30,798 nt of DNA from Candidatus Omnitrophota bacterium (GTDB taxonomy: Bacteria; Omnitrophota; Gorgyraeia; Gygaellales; Profunditerraquicolaceae): assembly GCA_028714055.1 (NCBI GenBank), contig JAQTNB010000001.1, positions 1-30,798 on the forward strand, written 5' to 3'. Positions 15,576 to 24,418 of this stretch are shown here, piece after piece. The notes below the pieces were generated by a model. It saw only the letters and a list, made by a program, of their open reading frames with translations, was not told the origin of the DNA and ran no database searches. Numbering within the stretch: the first letter of the stretch is position 1; the number at the start of each line of letters is the position of its first letter. The position numbers and the translations under genes are program-made.

Positions 15576-16136
15576 TTACGGAGTTTTTACCGTGGCCGCG
15601 ACGATCTTCTGCTCGGATACCGGCCTGTCTGAAGGGTCGGTTGCCGTATTCTCTATCTTTTGCACCACGTCGTAGCCGGCAACGACTTTCCCGAATATCG
15701 TATGGCGCATGTTAAGCCAGGGGGTTGGTGCGGTGGTAATGAAAAACTGGCTTCCGTTGGTATTCGGCCCGGCATTTGCCATAGCCAATATCCCGGGGCT
15801 GTCAAATTTGACGTTCGGGGTCACTTCATCCTCGAAAGGGACACCCCAGATAGAGTCCCCGCCCCTGCCGGTACCGGTGGGGTCGCCCCCCTGGATCATA
15901 AATCCTTTTATGACCCGATGGAAGATTATGCCGTTATAATATCCTTTTTCGGCCAGTTTAATGAAATTTTCACACGTCTTGGGGGCGACATCGGGCATAA
16001 GCTTGATCTCGATTGTTCCCTGGGTGGTCTCGAGCACAACGGTTTTTTCGTCCACGGCAAACGCTCCTTTATGCATAGTAAAACAGGTTAAAAGCAATGC
16101 CGCTATAAGAGCGGCGCCCATTTTTTTCTTCCGCAT
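15576..16136 (-). CDS. Exported cyclophilin-type peptidyl-prolyl isomerase
   Basis: ATG 16136 behind AAAGGAG gives 186 residues; the frame open to 16208 starts at the promoter -10 and is discarded. Residues 1-27 form a signal peptide (basic RKKK, then ALIAALLLTCF, cleavage near AFA-V). The cyclophilin core follows with VIFHRV-like FHRVIKGFMIQGGDPTGTG, the conserved ANAGPNTNGSQFFIT and HTIFGKV. The catalytic Arg and the Gln/Phe of the active site are present. It should fold proteins in the periplasm. It is monocistronic with its own promoter. Confidence 0.94.
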   Translation of the reverse strand: MRKKKMGAALIAALLLTCFTMHKGAFAVDEKTVVLETTQGTIEIKLMPDVAPKTCENFIKLAEKGYYNGIIFHRVIKGFMIQGGDPTGTGRGGDSIWGVPFEDEVTPNVKFDSPGILAMANAGPNTNGSQFFITTAPTPWLNMRHTIFGKVVAGYDVVQKIENTATDPSDRPVSEQKIVAATVKTP

Positions 16137-16199
16137 TCCAAGGCTCCTTTCTTCTTGCGCCGTTGAGCCTAAAAATTCGCCCTGCTCATCAGCGTTTTT

Positions 16200-16227
16200 A
16201 TTATACAATATCTTCGCCTAATAGCAA
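16200..16227 (-). promoter_or_regulatory. Promoter of the cyclophilin gene
   Basis: On the minus strand TTGCTA (16227-16222), 16 nt, TATAAT (16205-16200), with a 5' leader of about 57 nt. It matches the truB promoter in both hexamers and spacing. Confidence 0.75.
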
Positions 16228-16279
16228 GAAGACAGCATACAAGGCATCCCGCGCCGCGTCATATGATTGCGTTGGGTGT

Positions 16280-18247
<1,968 letters not shown>

Positions 18248-18249
18248 GG

Positions 18250-19221
18250 TTATCTGGAGCCCTGCCTCCGCGGCGGTGTGGGCAGGAAAGGATTGGTGCC
18301 GATCTTGCTTTTTTGCTGCATTAATGTTTTATTTTGGACGACCACGGTATCTTCTTTGGCCAAACCGGAAATAACCTCAACGTTCTTTCCATCGGAGATC
18401 CCAAGCTTGATATCCCGCCTGAGGGGAGTTTGGCCTGTGCCGCCTTTTACATATACGGCAGGGTTTTCCCCTTCCCAGGCGATCGCATCGATAGGGATCA
18501 GGAGTGCATTCTCCCTGCTATCCTGTATGAAATCTATCGTGGCGTTCATCCCCGAGCGGAAAAACGCGGGGACCTCTTGCGGGCCTAAATCGACTTCATA
18601 TATCGTTACGTTGTTGACGGTCTTGGATTCGTAATATATGTGCTCGACAGTCGCCTTTATTCTGTTATCCGAATAGGCATCAAGTATTATGACCGCTTCC
18701 TGCCCGACCTTTATCTTGCCGATATCGGTCTCATCGACCTGCGCGCGCACGATCAAATGGTCCGAAAGGACGATGACGGGATCGGTCGCGGTCACGGTCT
18801 GGCCGGGCTGTGTCGTGGCAACGATCACTTCTCCGTCGATGGGCGAAATCAGGGGTATTGCCTTGTAGGCCTCCTGCCAATACTGCAAAGTCTCGTCCCC
18901 CTGGCCGCGCGCGGCGTCCAGGAGTGCGGCCCTCTCGGTTGAGCTCATCCAGGCGATGACCTCGCCGGATTTAACCTGCTGCCCCTCTTTCACCAGGATC
19001 TTATCGACCCGTCCGTTCACCGGGGGCTTAATCTCCAGCCTGTTTTTAGGCAATACCGTTCCGGTAGAAGAGATGGTAACCTGGACCGTCCCCACAAAAG
19101 GCCTGACTTCTTTTGGTTCTTCCCCGTTTTGTTTTTGCGGCCGGGCCTTCAGCAGAAAGAAAATCAGAGGGACCATGAAAAGCAAAAAGATAAAGATGAG
19201 TTTCGATTTTTTATTGCGCAT
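18250..19221 (-). CDS. macA: MacA-like periplasmic adaptor
   Basis: The start is ATG 19221, giving 323 residues and overlapping the TolC gene by 11 nt; the frame open to 19326 lies mostly in that gene. GGAGAG precedes the start. A single N-terminal anchor (LIFIFLLFMVPLIFFLL) is followed by a lipoyl half domain (VTISSTGTVLPKNRLEIKPP and VLVKEGQQVKSGEVIAW-like). The helical hairpin is only about 30 residues, much shorter than in E. coli MacA. Beta-barrel and membrane-proximal domains with GMNATIDF and LIPIDAI come next. The short hairpin implies an adaptor reaching TolC by a different geometry, or a longer TolC. Confidence 0.9.
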   Translation of the reverse strand: MRNKKSKLIFIFLLFMVPLIFFLLKARPQKQNGEEPKEVRPFVGTVQVTISSTGTVLPKNRLEIKPPVNGRVDKILVKEGQQVKSGEVIAWMSSTERAALLDAARGQGDETLQYWQEAYKAIPLISPIDGEVIVATTQPGQTVTATDPVIVLSDHLIVRAQVDETDIGKIKVGQEAVIILDAYSDNRIKATVEHIYYESKTVNNVTIYEVDLGPQEVPAFFRSGMNATIDFIQDSRENALLIPIDAIAWEGENPAVYVKGGTGQTPLRRDIKLGISDGKNVEVISGLAKEDTVVVQNKTLMQQKSKIGTNPFLPTPPRRQGSR

Positions 19222-20503
19222 ATTCGAGCGTCTCTCCTTTCGCCTTGATCCAGCTTGCTTCGGCAAGCAAGGCGTTTGCCTGAGATTGGACATAGTCTTT
19301 TTTCGCTTTGACCAGGTCGTTTTCAATGATGATCCAGTTATCGAAAGCGATAAAGCCGGTGGCGTATTGCGCCGCGGCTATCTTTGAGCGTTCCTGCGCA
19401 GCCTCCAGAAGCTTTTGCTGCACATGCACTCCCTCAACGGCGTCCTGCAGCTCTTTCCAGGCCTGCTCAAGGCTCACGACGGCCGTATCGCGCAGGCTCC
19501 GTTCGTTTTCTTCTGCCTGTTTATAAATGGATTCTGCCTGGGTAAGCTGGGCGGCCTTAAGCCCTCCCTCAAAAAGGGGCATCGTCAAGCTCAAGCCCAG
19601 GTTCCACTGGTCGTCTTTGGGAGGCCAGCGCGAACTTGCTTTTGCGGCCCCGGCACTGCCTGAAAGCTGCGGGGAAAAATTCCCATAAGCTGACCTGATA
19701 CCGAACATCGCGGCATTTTTTTGCGCAACCGCCTGCAACACGGAAGGGTTAGCCTTGACCAATTGCAGGAAATCGGGTTTATCTTTTGCCGTATCCTGAA
19801 CCGCAAAATCACCCTTGACGCGTACCGATCCGGACTCGGTACTCCCCATCTCTTTCCTCAGCTGCCGCTGCACGACATCGATCTCACGCTGCGCCTGCGC
19901 AAAGGCTAGTTTAGCCTCGGCAACGTTTGCTTCCGCAGTCAATAAAGCACCCTTATGCTCAAGCCCTGACTGGTACCGCAGGGCTATCGATACAAGGCTG
20001 TCCCGCCGGATCTTTACTATCTCTTCGTTGACCCTGACCAATTCCTGCGCCTTTAACAGGTTCACGAAGGCGCTGCGCAGATCGTACCTTATTTCCGAGG
20101 AGGTAAAGCGGTATGCCTGACGGGCAGCGCTGATATTCTCCGAGGCGGCCTTGACATCGTTGGCGGTTTTGAGGCCGTTAAAGATAACCTGGCTGCCGCT
20201 CACCCCATAAGAGTAGGAATCCGTCGTTGTCTTGGTGGTAACGCCGGTCAGGGTACTGGTCGTCTCTTTCATGGAAGTCCCTGCGTCTGTGCTGGCGCTT
20301 ATCTGAGGATAGAAACTGCTGGCGGTTATGTCCTTTCCTGCCTGCTGTTCTTTGATATTTTCTGCCGCAGCGATCAGGTCAGGATGGTTTTTACGCGCTT
20401 CAGAAAGACAGTCTGCCCAGGTAAGCGTTTCTTGTGCCTGGACGTGCCGCGAAAAAACGCAGTAAAATAATGCAAAGATTAAGAATGATCCTGCGCGCTT
20501 CAT
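19211..20503 (-). CDS. TolC-family outer-membrane efflux protein
   Basis: The 430-residue protein has a signal peptide (residues 1-23, SFLIFALFYCVFSRHVQAQ). It then has the duplicated OEP architecture of four long helices and short beta strands: TWADCLSEARKNHPDLIAA starts the first repeat and GLSLTMPLFEGG marks the second. It forms the outer-membrane channel for the MacAB proteins encoded downstream. ATG 20503 overlaps the AbrB-type gene by 4 nt (ATGA). Putting the channel gene first in the operon is less usual than macA-macB-tolC order. Confidence 0.93.
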   Translation of the reverse strand: MKRAGSFLIFALFYCVFSRHVQAQETLTWADCLSEARKNHPDLIAAAENIKEQQAGKDITASSFYPQISASTDAGTSMKETTSTLTGVTTKTTTDSYSYGVSGSQVIFNGLKTANDVKAASENISAARQAYRFTSSEIRYDLRSAFVNLLKAQELVRVNEEIVKIRRDSLVSIALRYQSGLEHKGALLTAEANVAEAKLAFAQAQREIDVVQRQLRKEMGSTESGSVRVKGDFAVQDTAKDKPDFLQLVKANPSVLQAVAQKNAAMFGIRSAYGNFSPQLSGSAGAAKASSRWPPKDDQWNLGLSLTMPLFEGGLKAAQLTQAESIYKQAEENERSLRDTAVVSLEQAWKELQDAVEGVHVQQKLLEAAQERSKIAAAQYATGFIAFDNWIIIENDLVKAKKDYVQSQANALLAEASWIKAKGETLEYAQ

Positions 20504-20739
20504 TCTGCCTCAGAAGAATGTTTTTTAATCGCGGCCAGCATACCGGAGGCGTGCTCCAGGAATTGACTGAACTCTTCGGCCGGGATAAGGCCGATAGGCC
20601 CCCCGGGCTTGGCAAAGACAAGCAGCTTATCCCCGTTTTTTATCCCGAAAACCTTCCTGATTTCGGCGGGGATGACCACCTGGCCGCGTTCTCCGACCGT
20701 TACCGCGCCATACATCTTCGGAAAGGGGAATTTTCCCAT
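20500..20739 (-). CDS. AbrB/SpoVT-family (MazE-like) transcriptional regulator
   Basis: ATG 20739 behind CGGGAGG gives 79 residues. The frame is open to 20814, but that part covers the promoter and the tandem repeats, so it is untranslated. The swapped-hairpin AbrB fold is seen in GAVTVGERGQVVIPAEIRKVFGI and GDKLLVFAKPGG. A short C-terminal helix (FSQFLEHASGMLAAIKKHS) could be an effector or oligomerisation part. No toxin gene lies beside it, so it is unlikely to be an antitoxin. Its place as the first gene of the TolC-MacA-MacB operon suggests it controls that operon and itself. Confidence 0.9.
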   Translation of the reverse strand: MGKFPFPKMYGAVTVGERGQVVIPAEIRKVFGIKNGDKLLVFAKPGGPIGLIPAEEFSQFLEHASGMLAAIKKHSSEAE

Positions 20740-20758
20740 CTTGAACCTCCCGTCATAA

Positions 20759-20803
20759 GTACGTTTTATATGATTTGTATGCTTTGTATGCTTTACATGA
20801 AAA
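20759..20803 (-). repeat. Five tandem 9-nt units at the transcription start of the AbrB-efflux operon
   Basis: On the plus strand the units are GTACGTTTT, ATATGATTT, GTATGCTTT, GTATGCTTT, ACATGAAAA. Two are identical and the others share four to six bases with them. They run from the -10 box to 20 nt before the start codon, covering about +1 to +38. Swapped-hairpin regulators bind A/T-rich repeated sites, so this is a candidate autoregulatory operator. The 9-nt period is close to one helical turn. Confidence 0.6.
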
Positions 20804-20830
20804 GTATAACACATTGCTTCTTACATGCAA
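20803..20830 (-). promoter_or_regulatory. Promoter of the AbrB-TolC-MacA-MacB operon
   Basis: On the minus strand TTGCAT (20830-20825), 16 nt, TATACT (20808-20803). The tandem 9-nt units start right behind the -10. Confidence 0.6.
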
Positions 20831-20945
20831 AACAAAATTTATGGGCGGATTATATTATGAGGTGTTCCGTGAGTAAATGACTGTGGTGAGCTTATGGATT
20901 ACCGCGGCCAGAATGCATCAATGACCATACATGCAATACGTTGAT

Positions 20946-21335
20946 TTACAGATGTGCCTGTATTCTTTTCAGGATCTTTTCCGAAGCGGCCTTATCATGG
21001 CTTACCGCTCCTACGCGCACCTCTACCTTCGTAGCTGTTTCGGTGACCTTACGGATATCGATCCAGATATTTTTCCCGTCGCTGTATTCACTTCTCAGCT
21101 GCGTGACATTCGCTTCCTTCGACTCCTTTATTACGCCGAGCTTAAGCGACCGTAAGGCCGAATCCGCGGCATCGATGGTCCGCTCATAAGAAGCGTCAAA
21201 TTGCTGTGTTAATTTCCCGGATAACCAGACCGCTGTCCCCGCGCCGGCGGCTGCCCCCGCGAAGATGGCAAGACATCCATATATGTTCATCAGCAATAAC
21301 CCGGTTAAAACAAAAATGCCTGTTTTCTTAAACAT
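20946..21335 (-). CDS. DUF3568-family lipoprotein
   Basis: The 129-residue protein has a lipoprotein signal peptide (FVLTGLLLMNIYGC, lipidated Cys21). A glycine/alanine-rich hydrophobic stretch (LAIFAGAAAGAGTAVWL) follows, then a small alpha/beta domain that includes YERTIDAADSALRSLKL and YSDGKNIWIDIRKVTETATKVEVRVG, the DUF3568 pattern. The function of the family is not known. AAAGG precedes ATG 21335. It may be its own transcription unit; I see no clear promoter. Confidence 0.82.
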   Translation of the reverse strand: MFKKTGIFVLTGLLLMNIYGCLAIFAGAAAGAGTAVWLSGKLTQQFDASYERTIDAADSALRSLKLGVIKESKEANVTQLRSEYSDGKNIWIDIRKVTETATKVEVRVGAVSHDKAASEKILKRIQAHL

Positions 21336-21480
21336 GTCCGGCCTTTCGTTCTAAATAAACGTTAAAATATGAACTCAATCACACCCGCGATGAGCTTGAA
21401 AGGAAACACGAAGACCTGGCTTTTAATAGATGATCGAGCCTTTTTTTATCTGGTCCCTGCGGATCTCGTATTCCTCCTTT

Positions 21481-21993
21481 TTATTTTGAACGGGACAAAA
21501 ACTTGATTGTTTCCCTGCAAAACGCGGGCAGATCGTAAGGATTGCGGGAGGTGACCAGATTATCGTCAACGACCACTTCCTTATCCTCGTAGAGCGCTCC
21601 CGCGTTCACTAGGTCGTCTTTTATGGAGAAGAACCCGGTAGCCCTTTTGTTTTTCAGCACGCCGGCAGACACAAGCACCCAGCCACCGTGGCAGATGGAA
21701 GCGACAAGCTTATGCCCGTCGAATACGCCTTTCACAAAGTCAACCACCTCTTGGTGTCTCCTTAAAATATCCGGGGCATACCCTCCCGGTATGATGACGC
21801 CGGAGAAATCCTGCGGTTTGACTTCTTGAATAGACCGTTCCTCCTCGACAGGGTAGCCTTCTTTGCTTTTGTAATGCTTCTTGCCGGTGCCGACAAAAAC
21901 TGCCGCCATTGCCTCCTCGCGAAGGCGCAAATACGGATACCAGACCTCAAGGACCTGGTAATTGTCTTCTGTCAAAACCGCCACCGGTTTCAT
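21481..21993 (-). CDS. DJ-1/PfpI-family protein
   Basis: ATG 21993 with GGGCC upstream gives 170 residues; the frame extends to 22035, but that part overlaps the SOR gene. The DJ-1/PfpI fold shows FSGVIIPGGYAPDILR and the nucleophile elbow VASICHGGW with Cys101-His102. Related proteins are proteases, glyoxalases/deglycases or chaperones of the stress response. Glu16 in the N-terminal DNYQVLEVWYP region may play the acid role. It is the last gene of the receiver-ferritin-SOR-PfpI run, 8 nt after SOR, so a role in damage repair under oxidative stress is likely. Confidence 0.9.
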   Translation of the reverse strand: MKPVAVLTEDNYQVLEVWYPYLRLREEAMAAVFVGTGKKHYKSKEGYPVEEERSIQEVKPQDFSGVIIPGGYAPDILRRHQEVVDFVKGVFDGHKLVASICHGGWVLVSAGVLKNKRATGFFSIKDDLVNAGALYEDKEVVVDDNLVTSRNPYDLPAFCRETIKFLSRSK

Positions 21994-22001
21994 AACAGGC
22001 C

Positions 22002-22397
22002 CTACTCTATCTCCAGCCCGCTGGCATTCTGCCACAATCCGTGGATGTTACAGTAAGAAGATGCCAGGATGACGCCGGGCTTATCGGTTTTAAAAGTGCA
22101 TGACGCGACCGGCTGAGTATACACCGTGCTTGTGTTCGGGCCCTGGATCGACTCACCGTGCGAAGCGAATTCAAAACGGCCCAATTGATAGGGAAACTTC
22201 TCCCCTTGAGGATGAAAGTAGAGCTCGATCCAGCGTATGTGATGCTCCGTGGTGTTCGGATGTGCTATCTCCTTCCCGACGCTCACCGTGACCTGGATAG
22301 GTTCCTGTTTTTTTGCCTTGCCTGCGGCTTCGATCACCGGAACGTGTTTCTCGGCTTTCCAATCCGCTGATTGAAACAGATCCTTCATTTCTGCCAT
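22002..22397 (-). CDS. Superoxide reductase, class II (neelaredoxin type)
   Basis: ATG 22397 behind AAGGAG gives 131 residues. The protein reduces superoxide to hydrogen peroxide without making oxygen, as expected in anaerobes. The iron-site ligands are all present: His18 in EKHVPVI, His46 and a His of the TEHH pair (52/53), Cys116 and His119 in YCNIHGLW. The catalytic loop Glu-Lys (16-17) is conserved. The N-terminal desulforedoxin-like iron site of class I enzymes is absent. It needs an electron donor such as rubredoxin, not found here. It lies 23 nt after the ferritin-like gene. Confidence 0.95.
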   Translation of the reverse strand: MAEMKDLFQSADWKAEKHVPVIEAAGKAKKQEPIQVTVSVGKEIAHPNTTEHHIRWIELYFHPQGEKFPYQLGRFEFASHGESIQGPNTSTVYTQPVASCTFKTDKPGVILASSYCNIHGLWQNASGLEIE

Positions 22398-22420
22398 ATA
22401 TGCTCCTTGAGTAAAATGGT

Positions 22421-22861
22421 TCACCCCAATAACAGCGAAAGCTCCACGACGTGCTCCTGCTCATCGATGATCACGTGGCGTACTTCGTGCTCGAGAGTCT
22501 CAAACTCATAGCGCAGGCCGTCTTTATTCTCGGTGATCTTCCGGTATATCTCCTTATAGAAGTCGATCGCCTCTTTTTCGTTCTTAAGGTTGATCTTAAG
22601 GATCTTTTCGGTCTCCTGCGCCGGATGGGTCTCGGCCAGTTTCATGGTCGGTTCTCCGTCAAGATAGCTGCCTATAAGGTTACGGAAGATACCTTCGTGT
22701 TTCTCCTCGTCGGAAGCGATCTCTTTGATCCGCTCGATTATCTTTTCCGCGCCAAGCCCCTTTATGAGCTCGGCATGGGCAAGATATTGTATCCGTGCCG
22801 CATGCTCAAGCGTAAGCGCCTTGTTCAACATCGTTATCAATTCGTCTTTTATGCCGGCCAT
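22421..22861 (-). CDS. Ferritin-like diiron protein
   Basis: ATG 22861 behind AAGGAGG gives 146 residues. It is a four-helix bundle with two ExxH sites typical of ferritin-like, rubrerythrin or bacterioferritin proteins: Glu19 in TLEHAARIQYL, Glu52-His55 in SDEEKHEGIF, Glu95/98 in NEKEAIDFYK and Glu134-His137 in DEQEHVVEL. There is no rubredoxin domain. It could store iron or remove the peroxide that the next gene product makes. The upstream frame extension to 22945 overlaps no promoter I can identify but has no RBS. Confidence 0.88.
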   Translation of the reverse strand: MAGIKDELITMLNKALTLEHAARIQYLAHAELIKGLGAEKIIERIKEIASDEEKHEGIFRNLIGSYLDGEPTMKLAETHPAQETEKILKINLKNEKEAIDFYKEIYRKITENKDGLRYEFETLEHEVRHVIIDEQEHVVELSLLLG

Positions 22862-22951
22862 CGATTGCCTCCTTTTTGAGTTGTCCGTTATTTGCTTTAC
22901 CGCAGCGCCTTCAGTAACCCCATGTCGTCGTATACGATCAACCACTTTTTT

Positions 22952-23359
22952 TTAGACGCCATTCTCCTTTTTTGCTATTTCGGTCCTTTTTGTCAATACC
23001 TGCTCTATCTGCGTAAGCAAATCGAGGATGGAAAATGGTTTTTGGATGCACCCGTCCATGTTGCCTTTTTCCAGCAGGGCATGCCGGCGGTTGAGGGGGA
23101 AATATCCCGACATCCCGATGATCGGGATACCCGCCGTATCGCTGGAACCTTTCAGTTGCTTGGCGACGTCGAATCCGCTCATCTTGCCCATCCGCAGATC
23201 CAGAAGGATGACATCAGGCCTGAGCCTGCGCGCGGTATTTAAAACGCCGGGGCTCTCCGAGATGCCCTGTGCTTGGTAACCGCAGAGAAAGAGAGTTTCC
23301 TGTATCTCTTCGAGAAAATCCTTATTGTCGTCCACGACCATTATTTTTTCTCCGGTCAT
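22952..23359 (-). CDS. Stand-alone receiver-domain response regulator
   Basis: ATG 23359 behind AAGGAGGCC gives 135 residues; the ATG at 23386 lies 2 nt from the -10 box and is excluded. The receiver domain has DDN 10-12, phospho-acceptor Asp54 (ILLDLRMGKMSG), Thr/Ser switch in GMSGYF and Lys in IQKPFS. No output domain is present, so it probably works by protein contact or as a phosphate relay. It is the first gene of the run leading to the ferritin-like protein, SOR and PfpI, and its promoter carries the shared box. Confidence 0.92.
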   Translation of the reverse strand: MTGEKIMVVDDNKDFLEEIQETLFLCGYQAQGISESPGVLNTARRLRPDVILLDLRMGKMSGFDVAKQLKGSSDTAGIPIIGMSGYFPLNRRHALLEKGNMDGCIQKPFSILDLLTQIEQVLTKRTEIAKKENGV

Positions 23360-23388
23360 CTGCGGCCTCCTTCTCTTGAGTTTCATGC

Positions 23389-23448
23389 ATTATATAAAAA
23401 TTATAGAAAAAATGCAGGGGCAAAATCCTCTTTTTCTTGACTTTTTTC
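23389..23448 (-). promoter_or_regulatory. Promoter of the receiver/ferritin/SOR/PfpI run, with shared box
   Basis: On the minus strand the box GAAAAAAGTCA (23448-23438) is followed 43 nt later by TATAAT (23394-23389). The box continues as AGAAAAAGAGGATTTT, nearly the same as at the REC-AraC promoter. There is no good -35 hexamer (CTGCAT at the right place), which suits a promoter that needs an activator. Confidence 0.65.
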
Positions 23449-23470
23449 CCCTCCGGGCAGGATCAGAGCT

Positions 23471-23908
23471 TTATTGAAGCCCGCCGTCATGCGTTATCTG
23501 GAAAGAGGCAAGGCTATCGCTGTGCGGAGCGCGCGTGAATTCAACCACCTGCTCCACCCTTATCAGCAACATCCTTTTTACCCGGGGAGGAGGGTTTATC
23601 TTCCCTGCCTGAGGGATATAGCCGTCTAAAAAGGCATCTTCCTGCACACCCTCAACCTCTCCGGAGAGCTGATAACCGGAGTCTCTCTCCGCATCCCAGA
23701 TAATCAGAGAAACGTGTTTGTTCTCCTGCGCGTTGCGCAGAGTAGCCGGGCAAGGCCATAATTCTATCGCCAGAAGCCCGCGGTGGTCAAGGCTGACCTT
23801 TTCTGCCGCCGCAAGGTGCGGCCGCCCCTCCTTGTCTGCGCTGGTGACAAAGATGTGCCGTGCCCCTTCTGCCGTGACAATTACTTCCCTTGATGACACC
23901 CTGTCCAT
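23471..23908 (-). CDS. PPOx-like flavin-binding split-barrel protein
   Basis: ATG 23908 behind AAGGAAGAAGAG gives 145 residues; the ATG at 23935 has no RBS. The pyridoxamine-5'-phosphate oxidase-like barrel shows FVTSADKEGRPHLAAAEKV near the N-terminus, LLAIELWPCPATLRNAQENKHVSLIIWD in the middle (the FMN phosphate region), and GYQLSGEVEG. Such proteins bind FMN, F420 or heme and reduce or sense small molecules. The promoter carries the shared box, and an out-of-frame short ORF (ATG 23970) overlaps the start. Confidence 0.8.
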   Translation of the reverse strand: MDRVSSREVIVTAEGARHIFVTSADKEGRPHLAAAEKVSLDHRGLLAIELWPCPATLRNAQENKHVSLIIWDAERDSGYQLSGEVEGVQEDAFLDGYIPQAGKINPPPRVKRMLLIRVEQVVEFTRAPHSDSLASFQITHDGGLQ

Positions 23909-23980
23909 CTCTTCTTCCTTCGTGCGATGAGCCATCGATGAGCGTGAATGCGTATCGCCATCATACGCATGTACAGCACC

Positions 23981-24041
23981 AGTATAGTGACGACGAAGAA
24001 AAATAGAAAGAGGCTGATTCTGTTTTTTATTGATTTTTTTC
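23981..24041 (-). promoter_or_regulatory. Promoter of the PPOx-like gene, with shared box
   Basis: On the minus strand GAAAAAAATCA (24041-24031), then 44 nt, then TATACT (23986-23981). The box extends as ATAAAAAACAGAATCAG, close to the lipoprotein promoter box (ATAAATAGCAGAAACAG). No good -35 hexamer is present. It begins directly after the upstream REC gene. Confidence 0.6.
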
Positions 24042-24055
24042 TGCTTCTGCGGGGT

Positions 24056-24418
24056 TTACCTGGAGGCTTTGATTTTCCGAAGGAGGAATTCCATATCAAA
24101 AGGCTTTTTGACGGTATAGGAGACAAGGTCTGCAACGCCTTCATCTTTGAGTAATTTTTCCACAAAAGGCCTGCCGCTTGCCACGAAAATTTTTGACTTT
24201 ATCCGCTTTTCTCTTACCAGCTTCAAAAAATCGACCCCGGTCAATCCGGACATCTTGTAATCAAGGATGATAATATCGTAGTCGGTATCCTGCGCCCGCT
24301 GTATCCCCTGAGCGACGTCACAGGCCGTTTCTACAAGGTAGCCTTCGTCCTTGAGGATCTCGGATATCTCTTCGCAAAGCTCTACGTCGTCGTCAACTAC
24401 GAGTATGTTTTTTTTCAT
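24056..24418 (-). CDS. Stand-alone receiver-domain response regulator
   Basis: The 120-residue receiver has DDD 9-11, phospho-acceptor Asp53 (IIILDYKMSG), switch Ser in FVASGRP and Lys in TVKKPFD. No output domain is present. ATG 24418 lies 26 nt inside the kinase gene in another frame, so the two proteins are made in coupled amounts and this is likely a direct phosphotransfer partner of the large kinase. Confidence 0.93.
   Translation of the reverse strand: MKKNILVVDDDVELCEEISEILKDEGYLVETACDVAQGIQRAQDTDYDIIILDYKMSGLTGVDFLKLVREKRIKSKIFVASGRPFVEKLLKDEGVADLVSYTVKKPFDMEFLLRKIKASR

Noticed and set aside
20500..20739. Toxin-antitoxin module
   Set aside because: The AbrB/MazE-like protein has no toxin gene beside it; the next gene encodes a TolC channel.
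20740..20814. N-terminal extension of the AbrB protein with KHT repeats
   Set aside because: The extension is the tandem 9-nt repeat read in frame. Its ATG lies in the promoter, upstream of the expected transcript start, and a good RBS sits before ATG 20739.
21423..21480. Minus-strand frame without a start after the PfpI gene, ending in KKGSIIY
   Set aside because: It looks protein-like and has a purine-rich GGAGG ahead, but no start codon exists. A remnant or chance are equally likely.
23881..24165. 94-codon minus-strand frame with a hydrophobic stretch between REC and PPOx genes
   Set aside because: It overlaps the REC gene in another frame and has no RBS. The hydrophobic part is the translated T/A-rich promoter region. 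Only the short ORF from 23970 is kept as a remark.
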